A stretch of DNA of 64,000 nucleotides, from assembly GCA_001599935.1 (NCBI GenBank), contig BCIJ01000001.1:1056277-1120276 (forward strand), written 5' to 3'. Positions 21,099 through 30,937 of the stretch are shown here, piece after piece. A program made the translations under genes and the position numbers. The notes below the pieces were generated by a model, which worked only from the letters and a program-made list of their open reading frames with translations, ran no database searches and was not told the origin of the DNA. Position 1 is the first letter of the stretch, and every line of letters begins with the position of its first letter. Source of the stretch: Holtermannia corniformis (lineage: Eukaryota; Basidiomycota; Tremellomycetes; Holtermanniales).

Positions 21099-21487
21099 GT
21101 CGTTGGCAGCGTGTACGCCTCTGTTGCCACTTGATCGTTGTATCTTACGCATTGCAATGCATAATGTATCCCAGCAATGCTGCATTCCGACATGGAGTAC
21201 GAGGATCGCGTCTGTGCACTACTGTGGCGTTTTGTCGTACGACGCGCCGCTCGGACGATGATTCGATTCGAAAATCCCATAGCGCTACGACTGCTGGCCT
21301 TACCACACCTATAGTCACCAACACCGACGAGTCCTCATCTTGTGTAGCATCGTAAGTCACCTCGCTGCACCTTGGAGGCAGCACGCTCGTCGACGCGAAT
21401 CCCAAAAGTCGGCCAAAGCTAATTCACGCAGAGCTCAACCCCATCAACTTTTCGACAAACTACAACCACACATTCCATTCACTTAGC
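21099..21487. promoter_or_regulatory. Intergenic region upstream of HMG-CoA synthase
   Basis: About 390 bp between same-strand genes, AC-rich before the ERG13 ATG. I did not see a sterol response element I would trust. Confidence 0.35.
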
Positions 21488-23524
21488 ATGTCGTTCGATA
21501 TCCCTGCGCGCCCCAAAGATGTCGGAATCATCGGGATGGAGATGTACTTCCCCAAGAGGGTGAGTTGCGGCGCCTGATCTCGGAGGTAATGGTGGGGCTG
21601 ATCGAGCGTCTGTGTGCTCTCTTGTCTTCCAACAACTCCTTACTCGCGGCAACCTACACTACCACTCGCAACCTGCTCTACGACTGGGTTTGTGCTGTAG
21701 TGTATCTCGGAGGATGCTCTCGAGGACTTTGACGGCGTTGCCAAGGGCAAGTACACTATTGGTCTCGGCCAGCAATTCATGGCGTTCACCGACGACCGGT
21801 TAGTGCGACAGACGCTTTGATGAGCTCGCTTGCTCATGCCAATTCCTTAATCTGTAGGGAAGACATCAACTCGGTTGCCTTGACCAGTGAGCACATTCCC
21901 TTAAAACCATGTGCCGCACTGACCCTACCCCAGCCGTATCGCAACTGCTCGCCAAGTACAACGTCGACCCCGCCTCGATCGGTCGCCTCGATGTCGGTAC
22001 CGAGACATTGATTGACAAGTCCAAGGCGACCAAGACGGTGCTCATGGACCTCTTCCATGCTTCGGGCAACCACGACATTGAGGGGATTGACTCGAAGAAC
22101 GCGTGCTATGGATCCACCGCGGCCCTGTTCAACACGATCAACTGGATGCAGAGCGAGTCTTGGGACGGTCGGAACGCAATCGTGTTTGCCGGTGACATTG
22201 CCATCTACAAGGAGGGCTCGGCCCGACCGGTCGGTGGCATGGGTGCCTGCGCCATGCTCATTGGCCCCAACGCACCTCTTGTTGTCGAGCGTGAGTGCTG
22301 TCTGCATGTGCGGGAGCCACACTAACCGCGCGATGTAGCCATCCACGGTACTTTTATCGAAAACGCTTGGGACTTCTACAAGCCCGACTTGTCGGCGTGA
22401 GTCCAGTCTCCGAGTTGTCAAGCCGTGGCTGACAGCCCAGTGAATACCCTACTGTGGACGGCCCATTGACCATCACCTCATACCTCGGTGCCCTCGACAA
22501 CTCGTACAACACGTATGTCGAAAAGGCGTCGCGCTCGCGTGCCCGTGCCGCCAAGCTTTCGGCTGCCTCGATCGCGACCACCGTCGTTGACAAGGCGACC
22601 GAGCTCGTGAACGGCGCTGCTGCTTTCGTCAACGGTGACAGCTCTGCTGCCAATGGCCATGCTGAGACCAACGGTCACGCTGCCACAAAGATCGACACTG
22701 CTGACGGGTTCGACTACCTGTGTCTCCACTCGTGGGTAACTGACGAGACATATGCTGCACGGTGCTGAGCCCGTATAGACCCTACGGCAAGCTCGTCCAG
22801 AAGGGCCACGCCCGTCTCTTCTACAACGTGAGTCGTAGCTCTATCCCCATCGAACTCGGCTGACACAGCCATGCAGGACTACCTCCGCAACCCCAACGCC
22901 CCCATCTTTGCCAACGTGCCCGAGAGCATCAAGTCGCTCGACCCGAGCAAGACGTTTACTGACAAGGCTGTCGAGAAGACTTTCATTGGCGTCGCCGCCG
23001 AGCACTACAAGAACGGCGTTGTGCCAACGACCGACGTCGTCAAGCGCTGCGGTAACATGTACACTGCATCGCTCTACGGCGCGCTCGCCAGCTTGCTTGG
23101 CAACGTTGACGCCGGGACTTTGGTCAGTTCTTGCTATACAGATCACAGTGACTGACGGTGCGGCAGGCCAACAAGCGTATCGGCATGTACGCCTACGGAT
23201 CCGGCTGCGCCGCCTCGTTCTTCGCGATCCGCGTCGCGGGCTCGACTGCCGAGATCCACACAAAGCTCAACCTCAAGGAACGTCTTGCCAAGATGGAGGT
23301 CGTCCCTTGTGAGGACTACGTGACCGGTCTCAAGGTCAGTCGACGCTCAGGCTGTTCTGCTCGCATTGTACTGATCGACCGCCGTATAGCTTCGCGAGGC
23401 CAACCACAACGCTGTCGAGTACACTCCTTCGGGCTCGCTCGACAACATCTGGCCTGGCGCTTACTACCTGTCGGAGATCGACAGCATGTACCGTCGCAAG
23501 TACAAGCAGGCGCCTGTGGCCTGA
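21488..23524 (+). CDS. ERG13: Hydroxymethylglutaryl-CoA synthase
   Basis: Condenses acetyl-CoA with acetoacetyl-CoA to HMG-CoA, the second step of the mevalonate pathway to ergosterol. Spliced reading frame: [84 protein letters not shown], then the active-site Cys in [20 protein letters not shown]. It continues with [55 protein letters not shown] and [16 protein letters not shown], ending [11 protein letters not shown]. An Ala/Asn/Gly/His-rich insertion of about 50 residues (about 22540-22700) replaces the short linker before the domain that contains the YGKLVQK helix. About seven introns. Convergent with PDI. Confidence 0.95.
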
Positions 23525-23667
23525 ACCTCTTGAGCGTGATCGGACGTTGTTAGATTGTGATGCACTGTATTGCATGAGCACTTGACTCGATTGAGCGCGT
23601 ATGCTGAGGGAACAACGCTCGAATGATCAAGCACCGTGTCCATGCATGTTCACTCCATTGCTAAGCT

Positions 23668-25674
23668 CTAGAGCTCATCGTGCTCATACCGACCCTCGAC
23701 GTCTTCCTCATCCTCGTCGACCTCGTCTTCATCAACGTCGCGCTCGACCGCATCGCTAGCGTTTGATTTCCGGTTCGTCTCGATAAACTCGATCAAGCTG
23801 TCCAACGAGCGATCACCGTTGTAGTCGATGAACTCTGCCGAACCGGCCGGGCGGAACTTGAGGGTCGGGAACCCAGAGATCTTGAAGGGTGCTTGTGGGG
23901 GGATATCGTTTTCGGTCGCGTCCATTTGGGCGCTGTGGATTTCATGTCAGATGCGGCAAGGGGGAAAGGGATGAACGTACATGACGAGGCTAGCCTTGTC
24001 ATCGGCGTACTTTTCACCCAGAGTCTCCCAGATGGGAGCGAGGCGTTCTGCGGGGTTGTTAGACTCGCGAACGGAGAGACGAGCGGTAACGACGCACGGC
24101 AGTGACCACACCAAGGGGCCATAAACTCTGCAAACACGTCCTTGCTCTCATCGCCAAACAGATCATCCCAGTTGTCGGCCACGAGTCTGTAAACGGGCTC
24201 ATCCTGGCTAGCGGGCACCGGCGCACTCTTGACGGCCGGTGCGAGCTCGCCAAGCACCCACTTGTCGGCCCAAGCCTTGACGCTGTCGGCCGTGATGGCT
24301 GTCCCGGCCGCGAGCGGGTATTTAGTCTGCTGAACCAAGTCTTGGATCACAAACGCGGGCCAAGAGTCACCGGGCAGGTTGAGCGACTTTCCGTGGTCGA
24401 TAAACTTGATGGCATCGATCCAGACAAAGTTGAGAATGCCCTTGAGACCCTTTGCGACGGGCTCGAGCGCCTTGACGAGACTATCCTTGTTCGAGTCGGC
24501 CGGGTCAACAAAGAGGTAGGCGATGGGGAGACCCTGCTCGGCGTACGAAGCAAAGTTTTCGGGCACAATCTGGTCTAGGAGCGGGACAGAGTTGAGCTTG
24601 ATGAACTCTTCGAGCTCAGCCATGTCCAAGTGAGCGACGTCATCGGCCGAGAGCACATTGTAGCCCTCGTCGAATTGCTTGTACAAGACGATGGCGGGCG
24701 CCGAAGGCGCGCCTGAAGCCTTTGCGAGAGCGGCAGAGTCGGTGCTGGAACCGAACAGGTAAGAGTCGCGCAAGTGCTCGGCCGACTTGAGGAAGGCCTC
24801 GGGCACCGGGTGCGAGTCGGAAGCGTAGGCAACAATAACACTGAGGAGGATCAGCAGCTGGTGTGAAGCCGTCGTTACCTTACACCTTGTCGGCCTTGAT
24901 GAACTCGTCGTGGTTGGCTGCCTTGACGTCCGATACGGCCGGCAGGGATTGTCTGTGCGCAAGTCAGTCGACCGACAGTACTGCAGGCCGCCAAAACCCA
25001 CTTGACCATGTAGCTGATGATCCCGTCGGCCTTGCGCGGGCCAGTGTAGTCTGCTGGCACACCATTTCGGAACACTTTGAGCGTGCTGTACAAGGTCAGC
25101 GCGGGTACAGCGCTGTCAGGCGCATCACGTACGGGTAGCCGCTCACGCCATACTCCTGGCACAGCTCGGCCTGTTCAGTGCAGTCGACCTGGACGACGAA
25201 GCGCCTTTGGTCAGTATCGAAGACGGAGATCAAGACAAAGGAGGGCGTTGAAGAACACACCTTTGCGAGCTTGATGCTCTTGTTCTTGAGGTCGGTCGCG
25301 GCTTCTTCATAGTGCGGCGCAAGGCTACGGGCTGTTAGTGGGGTTCACGTGGGTGACGGCGCACATCAGACGCACTTCTTGCAGTGACCACACCCTGTAG
25401 TACAAGTACTGATTAGTAATCGATATCTACACGTCCGCAACTCGACATACACGGAGCGAAGAACCTGTCCAGCTCGTCAGCAAAGCGATACCACTAGTCA
25501 AAGAGAGTACACTGCGTCTCTACGCGTGCACATTTCGCCACTCACTCTACGAGCGCCAAGTCCTCGCCGAGAACCTCTTGCTTGAAAGTGCTCGATGTGA
25601 GGTCGTACACGTCGCTCGCGGCTGCCAGCAGCGGGAGCAAAGCAAAGAGCGACAAGAACTTCATCCCTGTTGAT
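23668..25674 (-). CDS. PDI1: Protein disulfide isomerase
   Basis: ER oxidoreductase and chaperone that forms and rearranges disulfide bonds. The start at 25674 gives signal peptide MKFLSLFALLPLLAAAS, then DVYDLTSSTFKQEVLGEDLA. A first thioredoxin domain with CGHC lies near 25380 and continues with Q-E-Y-G-V-S-G-Y-P-T-L-K-V-F-R-N-G. Two non-catalytic middle domains follow (for example GLPIAYLFVDPADSNKDSLV and LNFVWIDAIKFIDHGKSLNL). The second active site reads AEFMAPWCGHCRA near 24100, followed by ISGFPTLKFRPAGSAEFIDY. The tail is acidic and ends Y-E-H-D-E-L, an HDEL retrieval signal. The a-b-b'-a'-c layout and length fit PDI1. Divergent from a JmjC gene with about 205 bp between starts. Confidence 0.95.
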
Positions 25675-25879
25675 ACAGCTTGGAGTGTTGGAGGTCGAGG
25701 TTGGTGACAATGGTCGTTGGCAGACTGAAGCCGCTGTACCGCAGTTGGTGAACCGGATGCGGCGACGTGGCGCGCCACTGATGCGGATTAAATAAAAGAA
25801 TGACGGCGGCGATATTCGAGGCGGCGATCGGGCACAGACCTCCACCAGCAAACGTTCACTGGCGCTGTCGAGAGCTGCC

Positions 25880-26841
25880 ATGCCGCTCAGAGCACCAGTG
25901 GTGCTCAAGGCGTGCTCACCACAGGCGCTATGTGCGCACTTGGGGGCACAAGCACCCACACCGCTCTTACTGCCAGGCTTGACCGATCACTATGCTGCTT
26001 TGCAGACATGGACTGCTGCAGACGGTTTCGCGCGCTTGACGGCGCTAGTCTCGCCAGAGCGCGAGATCGACGTCGAGATTGGACCGAGCAGACGAGGCTA
26101 CCTGGATGAACGTCACGCCAGAGTTCCGATGGGTTTTGGTGTGTTTTGTGCAGAGTACGAGCAGACGCGGGCTGAGCCAACGAGGTCTGTTCATGGACGC
26201 TTTCATCCTTGGCAAGATCCCCTCATCACGTCGTGAGATGCTGCCCATAGGCTATCTCGCTCAGTCAGACTTGCTAGACTCTGTGCGTCGCTGTCGGTCC
26301 CTACGGCGCGTCACTGACCAGAGTCGCGCAGGTATATGGTTTACAGCAAGATGCACCTCGACTCCCACATCTGGCACAGGGGCCACGCAAAGAGTTCTGG
26401 CGCCGCACACTGTGGCTCGGACCAGATGGGACGTTTACGCTATTCCATAAAGACCCATATCACGGGCTGTTTAGCCAGAGTGCGTCACTCTCCGTGTCGG
26501 CCACCATGTATCGAGCTAACGCTCGTTTAGTATATGGCCGAAAACGGTTCCACCTATTGCCACCACATCTCGTCAGCAAGCTACATCTCAGTACCGTACC
26601 GCCTCACACCAATACGTCACGCATCCCGTGGCCGCCGCACGAACTGCTCGGCTCGGACCAAACGGCATTCACGGATACGCAACTGTCAAGCTATAGAGAT
26701 TCGCTCCTGGCTGCGTTTGCAGATGAGCACGCGTACGAAGTAACTCTCGGACCGGGCGAGACGCTGTTGGTGCCCGAAGGCTGGTGGCACTGCGCCGAGG
26801 GGCTAGGAGTCGGGGTTGGAGTCGGCGGGTGGTTCAGATGA
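25880..26841 (+). CDS. JmjC-domain oxygenase, JMJD5/KDM8-like
   Basis: Fe(II)/2-oxoglutarate-dependent dioxygenase fold of about 275 residues, with only the JmjC module. After joining an exon across a 52-nt intron near 26132, the N-terminal part reads ...IGPSRRGYLDERHARVPMG, then LFMDAFILGKIPSS, then IGYLAQSDLLDSVYGLQQDA. The catalytic core is LWLGPDGTFTLFHKDPYHGL (Fe-binding His and Asp in HKD), FSQIYGRKRFHLLPPH and GETLLVPEGWWHCAEGLGVG (distal His). The pattern YLAQ...D-L...FHxDPxHN/G-LF-Q-x-x-G-R-K is typical of the JMJD5-type subfamily. Those enzymes act as peptidases or hydroxylases on arginine in proteins; substrate here unknown. The intron choices that yield this frame are by eye. The C-terminus ends shortly after the distal His, a compact version. 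Confidence 0.8.
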
Positions 26842-27100
26842 TGCGTCAGAAGCTCGCCGATCTTCGGTCTCATGCACGGACTGTGACAACCGCAGGGTAT
26901 AGTACATACGTCTTCTAGTGACAGGTACGCCTTCCAGTCCCAGGAGGTCGCACGGCGTTCAGGATGCCAGAAGGCTTCGGTGACAGCTCTAAGCGCCGCA
27001 CCGCCGCGGCCTTCCAACCGCGCGGGAATTCGGCCATTCGTCAAGTTACCCTGTCCTACATTGCGCTGCGCCTGCAGCCCACCACGCACAAGCAAACACA

Positions 27101-27445
27101 ATGTCAGCAGACCAGGCACTCGACGACTTTACCCTCGGCTTCATGGCCACCGTCGACCCGTCCGTCATCGACGACCTTCTCAGTACACTCAACGCCAACC
27201 GAGCCCCTCGCGACAAGATCACATCAACGTATCTGAAGCAGATTGCAGACAGTGACGAGTTTACGCAGACGACGTGGGGAGCGTTCAAGCAGTGTCTGGG
27301 TCGTACCGCTTGTGGCTCCGGGACGGTTGATTCGGTCACGGCGGGGCATGATCAGGAGGCTACAGAGCACGACAACGAGAGGCTGTCGGGGCTCAAGGCA
27401 GTGACAGCGAGGTTGAGACGATGGTGTAGAAGAGAGACACTGTGA
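27101..27445 (+). CDS. Small unrecognised protein (114 residues)
   Basis: An uninterrupted frame starts at a good ATG (AAACACAATG) with MSADQALDDFTLGFMATVDP, SVIDDLLSTLNANRAPRDKI and STYLKQIADSDEFTQTTWGA, a helical and acidic composition. I do not recognise a family. The second half is polar and less convincing (RLRRWCRRETL at the end), so an intron from about 27295 could shorten it. Convergent with the His-rich gene, about 245 bp away. Confidence 0.45.
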   Translation: MSADQALDDFTLGFMATVDPSVIDDLLSTLNANRAPRDKITSTYLKQIADSDEFTQTTWGAFKQCLGRTACGSGTVDSVTAGHDQEATEHDNERLSGLKAVTARLRRWCRRETL

Positions 27446-27690
27446 TGAGAGACTCGTGACGATACGCAGTGCCACCGACGTGTCTGGCCTGGAAGTATCT
27501 TGTGCCAGCTCGAAGGCGGCCTCTTCTAACGCTGGCATCGTGTGTGAATCGGCCTGACACGACTTGGGCAGCTCCGATTTTTCGCTGCAGATATGGCCGA
27601 GTACTGGGACATGATGGCATAGCAAGTGTTACAGCCAAGTTGCTACAGGAATATAACCAAAGCTCGTATATAGTTGTCTCGTGGAACCGT

Positions 27691-28572
27691 TTACACCTTG
27701 TTGTGCTTGTAAGCCTCGTGTGTCGCAGCGGCACCGGCGGCAGCGCCGGCAACGCCGTGCGAGTGCTCGTGGGCACCGGTGCTAGTGCCGGTCGTAGCGT
27801 TGGCGCCGCCAACACGGGGAGCACCGTCGTCTGAGCGGAAAGTCAGCTACGACCAGTCATCTCAAGACGGTGAAACTCACAGAACTGGTGGGTGTGGTCA
27901 CCGTCCTTGTGGAGGTGGGGAGCACCGGCAGTCTTGGCCTTGAACTGGTCGAGCGAGACGGTGGGGAGCGTGGTGGCCTCGTGCACGATGGGGGCCTCGT
28001 GGGTGACCTGGTGGATGGGCTGGGTGGTGTGCACGGTCGTGGGCTGCACGGTCTCACGCTGGATGACGGGGGTGATGGTCTCGTGGATGTGGTCTGCAAT
28101 GACGTCAGTCGGATGCGCTTAGAATCGGGACAATCGAAACTCACGGTGAACGTGCTCGTTCGAGTGCGTGCCGACGTGGGCGGCCGAGCGCTCAACCTCA
28201 CCGACGTGGTGGGCCTCCTGGTGCTGGGTGCGCTGCTGGTCGAGCTTGAGCTTGTGCTCGGGGTTCATCTCGGCCTTGTTCTCGCGGGTGAGCGTGGGCA
28301 GGGTCTGTTCGACGTGCTTGGTGTCAAGGACCCGGTGGTCCTCGACGGGCTGCACGCGGTGCTGGTGGTGGTGAACGTGACGCTCATGGTCGACAGCCTC
28401 GGCGGTCTCGACGTGCTCTTGAGGACGGACGTGCTCCTGAACGATCTCGGGGGCAGTCTCGGTGCAAACCTGCCAACAGGTCAGCAGCCCTCGATGCGGA
28501 TGCAACCACTAGACTCACCTCGGTCGAGTCACCCTTGTGGGACTCCTTGAGGAACGTCTTGACAGCTTGCAT
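27691..28572 (-). CDS. Histidine-rich hydrophilic fungal protein with HHHIHE motif
   Basis: Belongs to a conserved fungal family sometimes annotated as an allergen-like protein; function unknown. The start at 28572 gives MQAVKTFLKESHKGDSTEV. Repetitive polar segments follow: ETAPEIVQEHVRPQEHVETA, VDHERHVHHHQHRVQPVEDH, VLDTKHVEQTLPTLTRENKA, then HVHHHIHETITPVIQRETVQ, PTTVHTTQPIHQVTHEAP and a C-terminal PHLHKDGDHTHQFY. It ends E-A-Y-K-H-N-K-V after an Ala/Gly-rich stretch. There is no signal peptide, membrane span or catalytic motif. The repeated E/V/H-Q-[PE]-V units probably form extended or helical structure, and the high His content suggests metal or pH-sensitive binding (inference). Three introns. 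Confidence 0.75.
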
Positions 28573-29194
28573 TGTAGTTGGTTGGGTTGGGGTTGGGTTT
28601 GCGAGAGAGATGCGCAAAAGTGTGTAGATGGAAGGGAGAACCGCCGGGCACGTCAGCGGTTCTTGTACGGTGGAAGCAAGCAAGCGCTGACGTCGTACCT
28701 GCGGTGAGCGCGCATGACGTCTACGATGTTCGTACGCAACGATCAAGGGTTTGGGCTCGCCATCGGGCAAAGAGTCTAATTAGACGCCCCACCTGGGCTT
28801 TGAATAGCCACGCATCGTGAGCACACCTGACGGTCGGCAGGACACGCACGCCGTGCGATCTGAAGCTGGCTGCGAAAGTGTGGCAAGCAACTCTCTCTGC
28901 AGTCAGCACAGGCCGCCTTGCCGTCAGCTCCCAGTGCGCACCTTGCACGAAACGTCAAAGCGACGCGTCGGGTTGTTTGAGACGCCACACTGCCACCGAA
29001 CCACAGAGCTGGAATCCAAGCGCGTCATCGAAAGCCCCGACCGCAGATCCAGCGGACCCACGACATTCGAGCTCGTCAGCGGTCCATACGGCAGATGACG
29101 AACAGTGTCCGCAGCACCTCACCGGTGTGCCTGTCACTCTGTCCATCATCATCGACCGTCGCTTGCTGTCCGTTCACTCCGCTTGTCCCACATT
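28573..29194. promoter_or_regulatory. Divergent intergenic region of the His-rich gene pair
   Basis: About 620 bp between the divergent starts at 28572 and 29195. Open frames inside it are short and unconvincing. No specific element was recognised. Confidence 0.35.
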
Positions 29195-30665
29195 ATGCCC
29201 TCGCTGTCCAATGCGCTCGCAAAGCTCAGTCTGGGCAAGCATAGACGCGCTGGCTCGGATGCTTCGCACGAGTCGGGCCCAGCGTCGCCTAGGCAGTCGA
29301 TAGGGTCTCCAAGGCAACCCTCGTCCTCAGCACACGAGGATGGCGTCTATGACATCAAGCGGGACTCGACGGCCGGCTCGTCAGCTTCGTCAGGGCAACC
29401 GCGCTATGCGCCGCACCGAACAGCACCCCCGCCGCCGGATGTCGAGCCTGCGCCGTACACTTTGGCAGGTAGCTCCAAGGACCTGCCGCCGGTGCCGGTT
29501 GTGAAAAGCCTTCGGCAAGTGGGCGATGATCGGCCAAACCTGCCCACGACCACGTCCAACGTGAACAACCCACCGTTCAATGCAGACCATCCACCGCAGC
29601 TACCTCCTCTGCCGCATGTGCAGTCGCTCGAACAACCTTTCCGCGAAGATGGCGGGGATTCAGACTTGCTAGCCACACCTCGCGAAGGTGCCGGCGATCG
29701 GCAGCCATCCGCAATCGTACCGCCTCGCCTGTCGTCAACGCAACAGCCACCAGCACGCGGTACACCAACAGCGCCTGTGCACACGATCCCCATTGACAAG
29801 ACCGAATCACCCGCTCGAACGCTGGATGCCGTCAGCTCTAGTACGGCTCCAGACCCTCGGTACATCAACGACCACTGGTATTCCCACGCTCCGCTATCGT
29901 TCCCGGGCCAGAGCACTCTGGAAAAGGCTTCCGCAGACCATATTGCGTTCCATCTCGCGAATCTCAAACTGCCCAGGCCGACTGGCGCGCCGAATGCCAT
30001 CCTCCCCATCCTGCCGATCGGGCAGGGCGGGCCGACTCTCGAGGAACAGCAGACAGACTTGGTGCTTCGCATCGCGCAGGAAACCGAAGCACGGCCCAAG
30101 CCGGTGTTGACCGAGGAGGGCAGGAGGGTATTCGAGAAGGCAGGGTTCGCCGATCGCCTCGGCATCAAGGATACGGTCGAGATCCATACGAAATGGCTCG
30201 AGCCGGTCGTGCAGGTTCGTAAGAGTGCTCAGATCCGTGTGTCTGTGCTTAACGTCCGTGCAGGAACGTGTCATCCGCCGTGAACACATCGAATACACGT
30301 ATGAAATCCACCACGAAATCCACCGATATCACATCTAGTCAGTCTGACCTGTCAATCGTGCTGTTGGTACTGACCCTCGCAGTCCCAAGATCCAACCGAT
30401 TCATGACCCCAACCCGATCGTGCTGCCGACGCGCCACCGCTTCCGCGACCACGAAGGCAACCTCCGCGAGGTGATCGGAGATGAAGCGGCGCGTGCCATC
30501 CTGGGCGAGAACATGGATGAAGGCGTGACGACGTACACGCGGACAAGAGTAGCCGACTACGAGGTGACCTGGGGTGACGAGTGTGACTATATGACCACGA
30601 GTGTACCGGACGCGTCGGCCTTGCGACCGGTGCAGGAGGAGCAAAGAGTCGGTGTTGCCATCTAG
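29195..30665 (+). CDS. Unrecognised protein with Pro/Ser-rich N-terminus and EIHHEIHRYHIYP motif
   Basis: I do not know a function. ATG 29195 gives MPSLSNALAKLSLGKHRRAG, then a Ser/Pro-rich disordered region of about 200 residues. A more conserved-looking part follows: DPRYINDHWYSHAPLSFPGQ, STLEKASADHIAFHLANLKL and AGFADRLGIKDTVEIHTKWL. After two introns it reads ERVIRREHIEYTYEIHHEIH, RYHIYPKIQPIHDPNPIVLP and RHRFRDHEGNLREVIGDEAA. The EIHHEIHRYHIYPKIQP segment resembles the HHHIHE...QPV block of the divergent neighbour, suggesting a shared motif. No transmembrane segment or signal peptide. Confidence 0.7.
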
Positions 30666-30937
30666 TCAGGACACTATATACACGAGTGTAGCATATGCAT
30701 TGTTGACTGTACATGGCATGAGTGACTTTGGTCACGGTCACCCCGCGGGACCGCTCGCACGCCGCTAGCAACTCGGATGCGTTGATTTCTTTTGACTGAT
30801 CCGCGGATCGGCACTTGAAACGCGTGCACCGGCTCAAGCGGGAGTTGAATCCAAGTGGGAACACGCCCGGTCCAAGGTGAGCACGGCAGCTGGAGCTCGT
30901 CTTACTGGGCAGACCAAAGACGGCAGTGAGATCAGGC

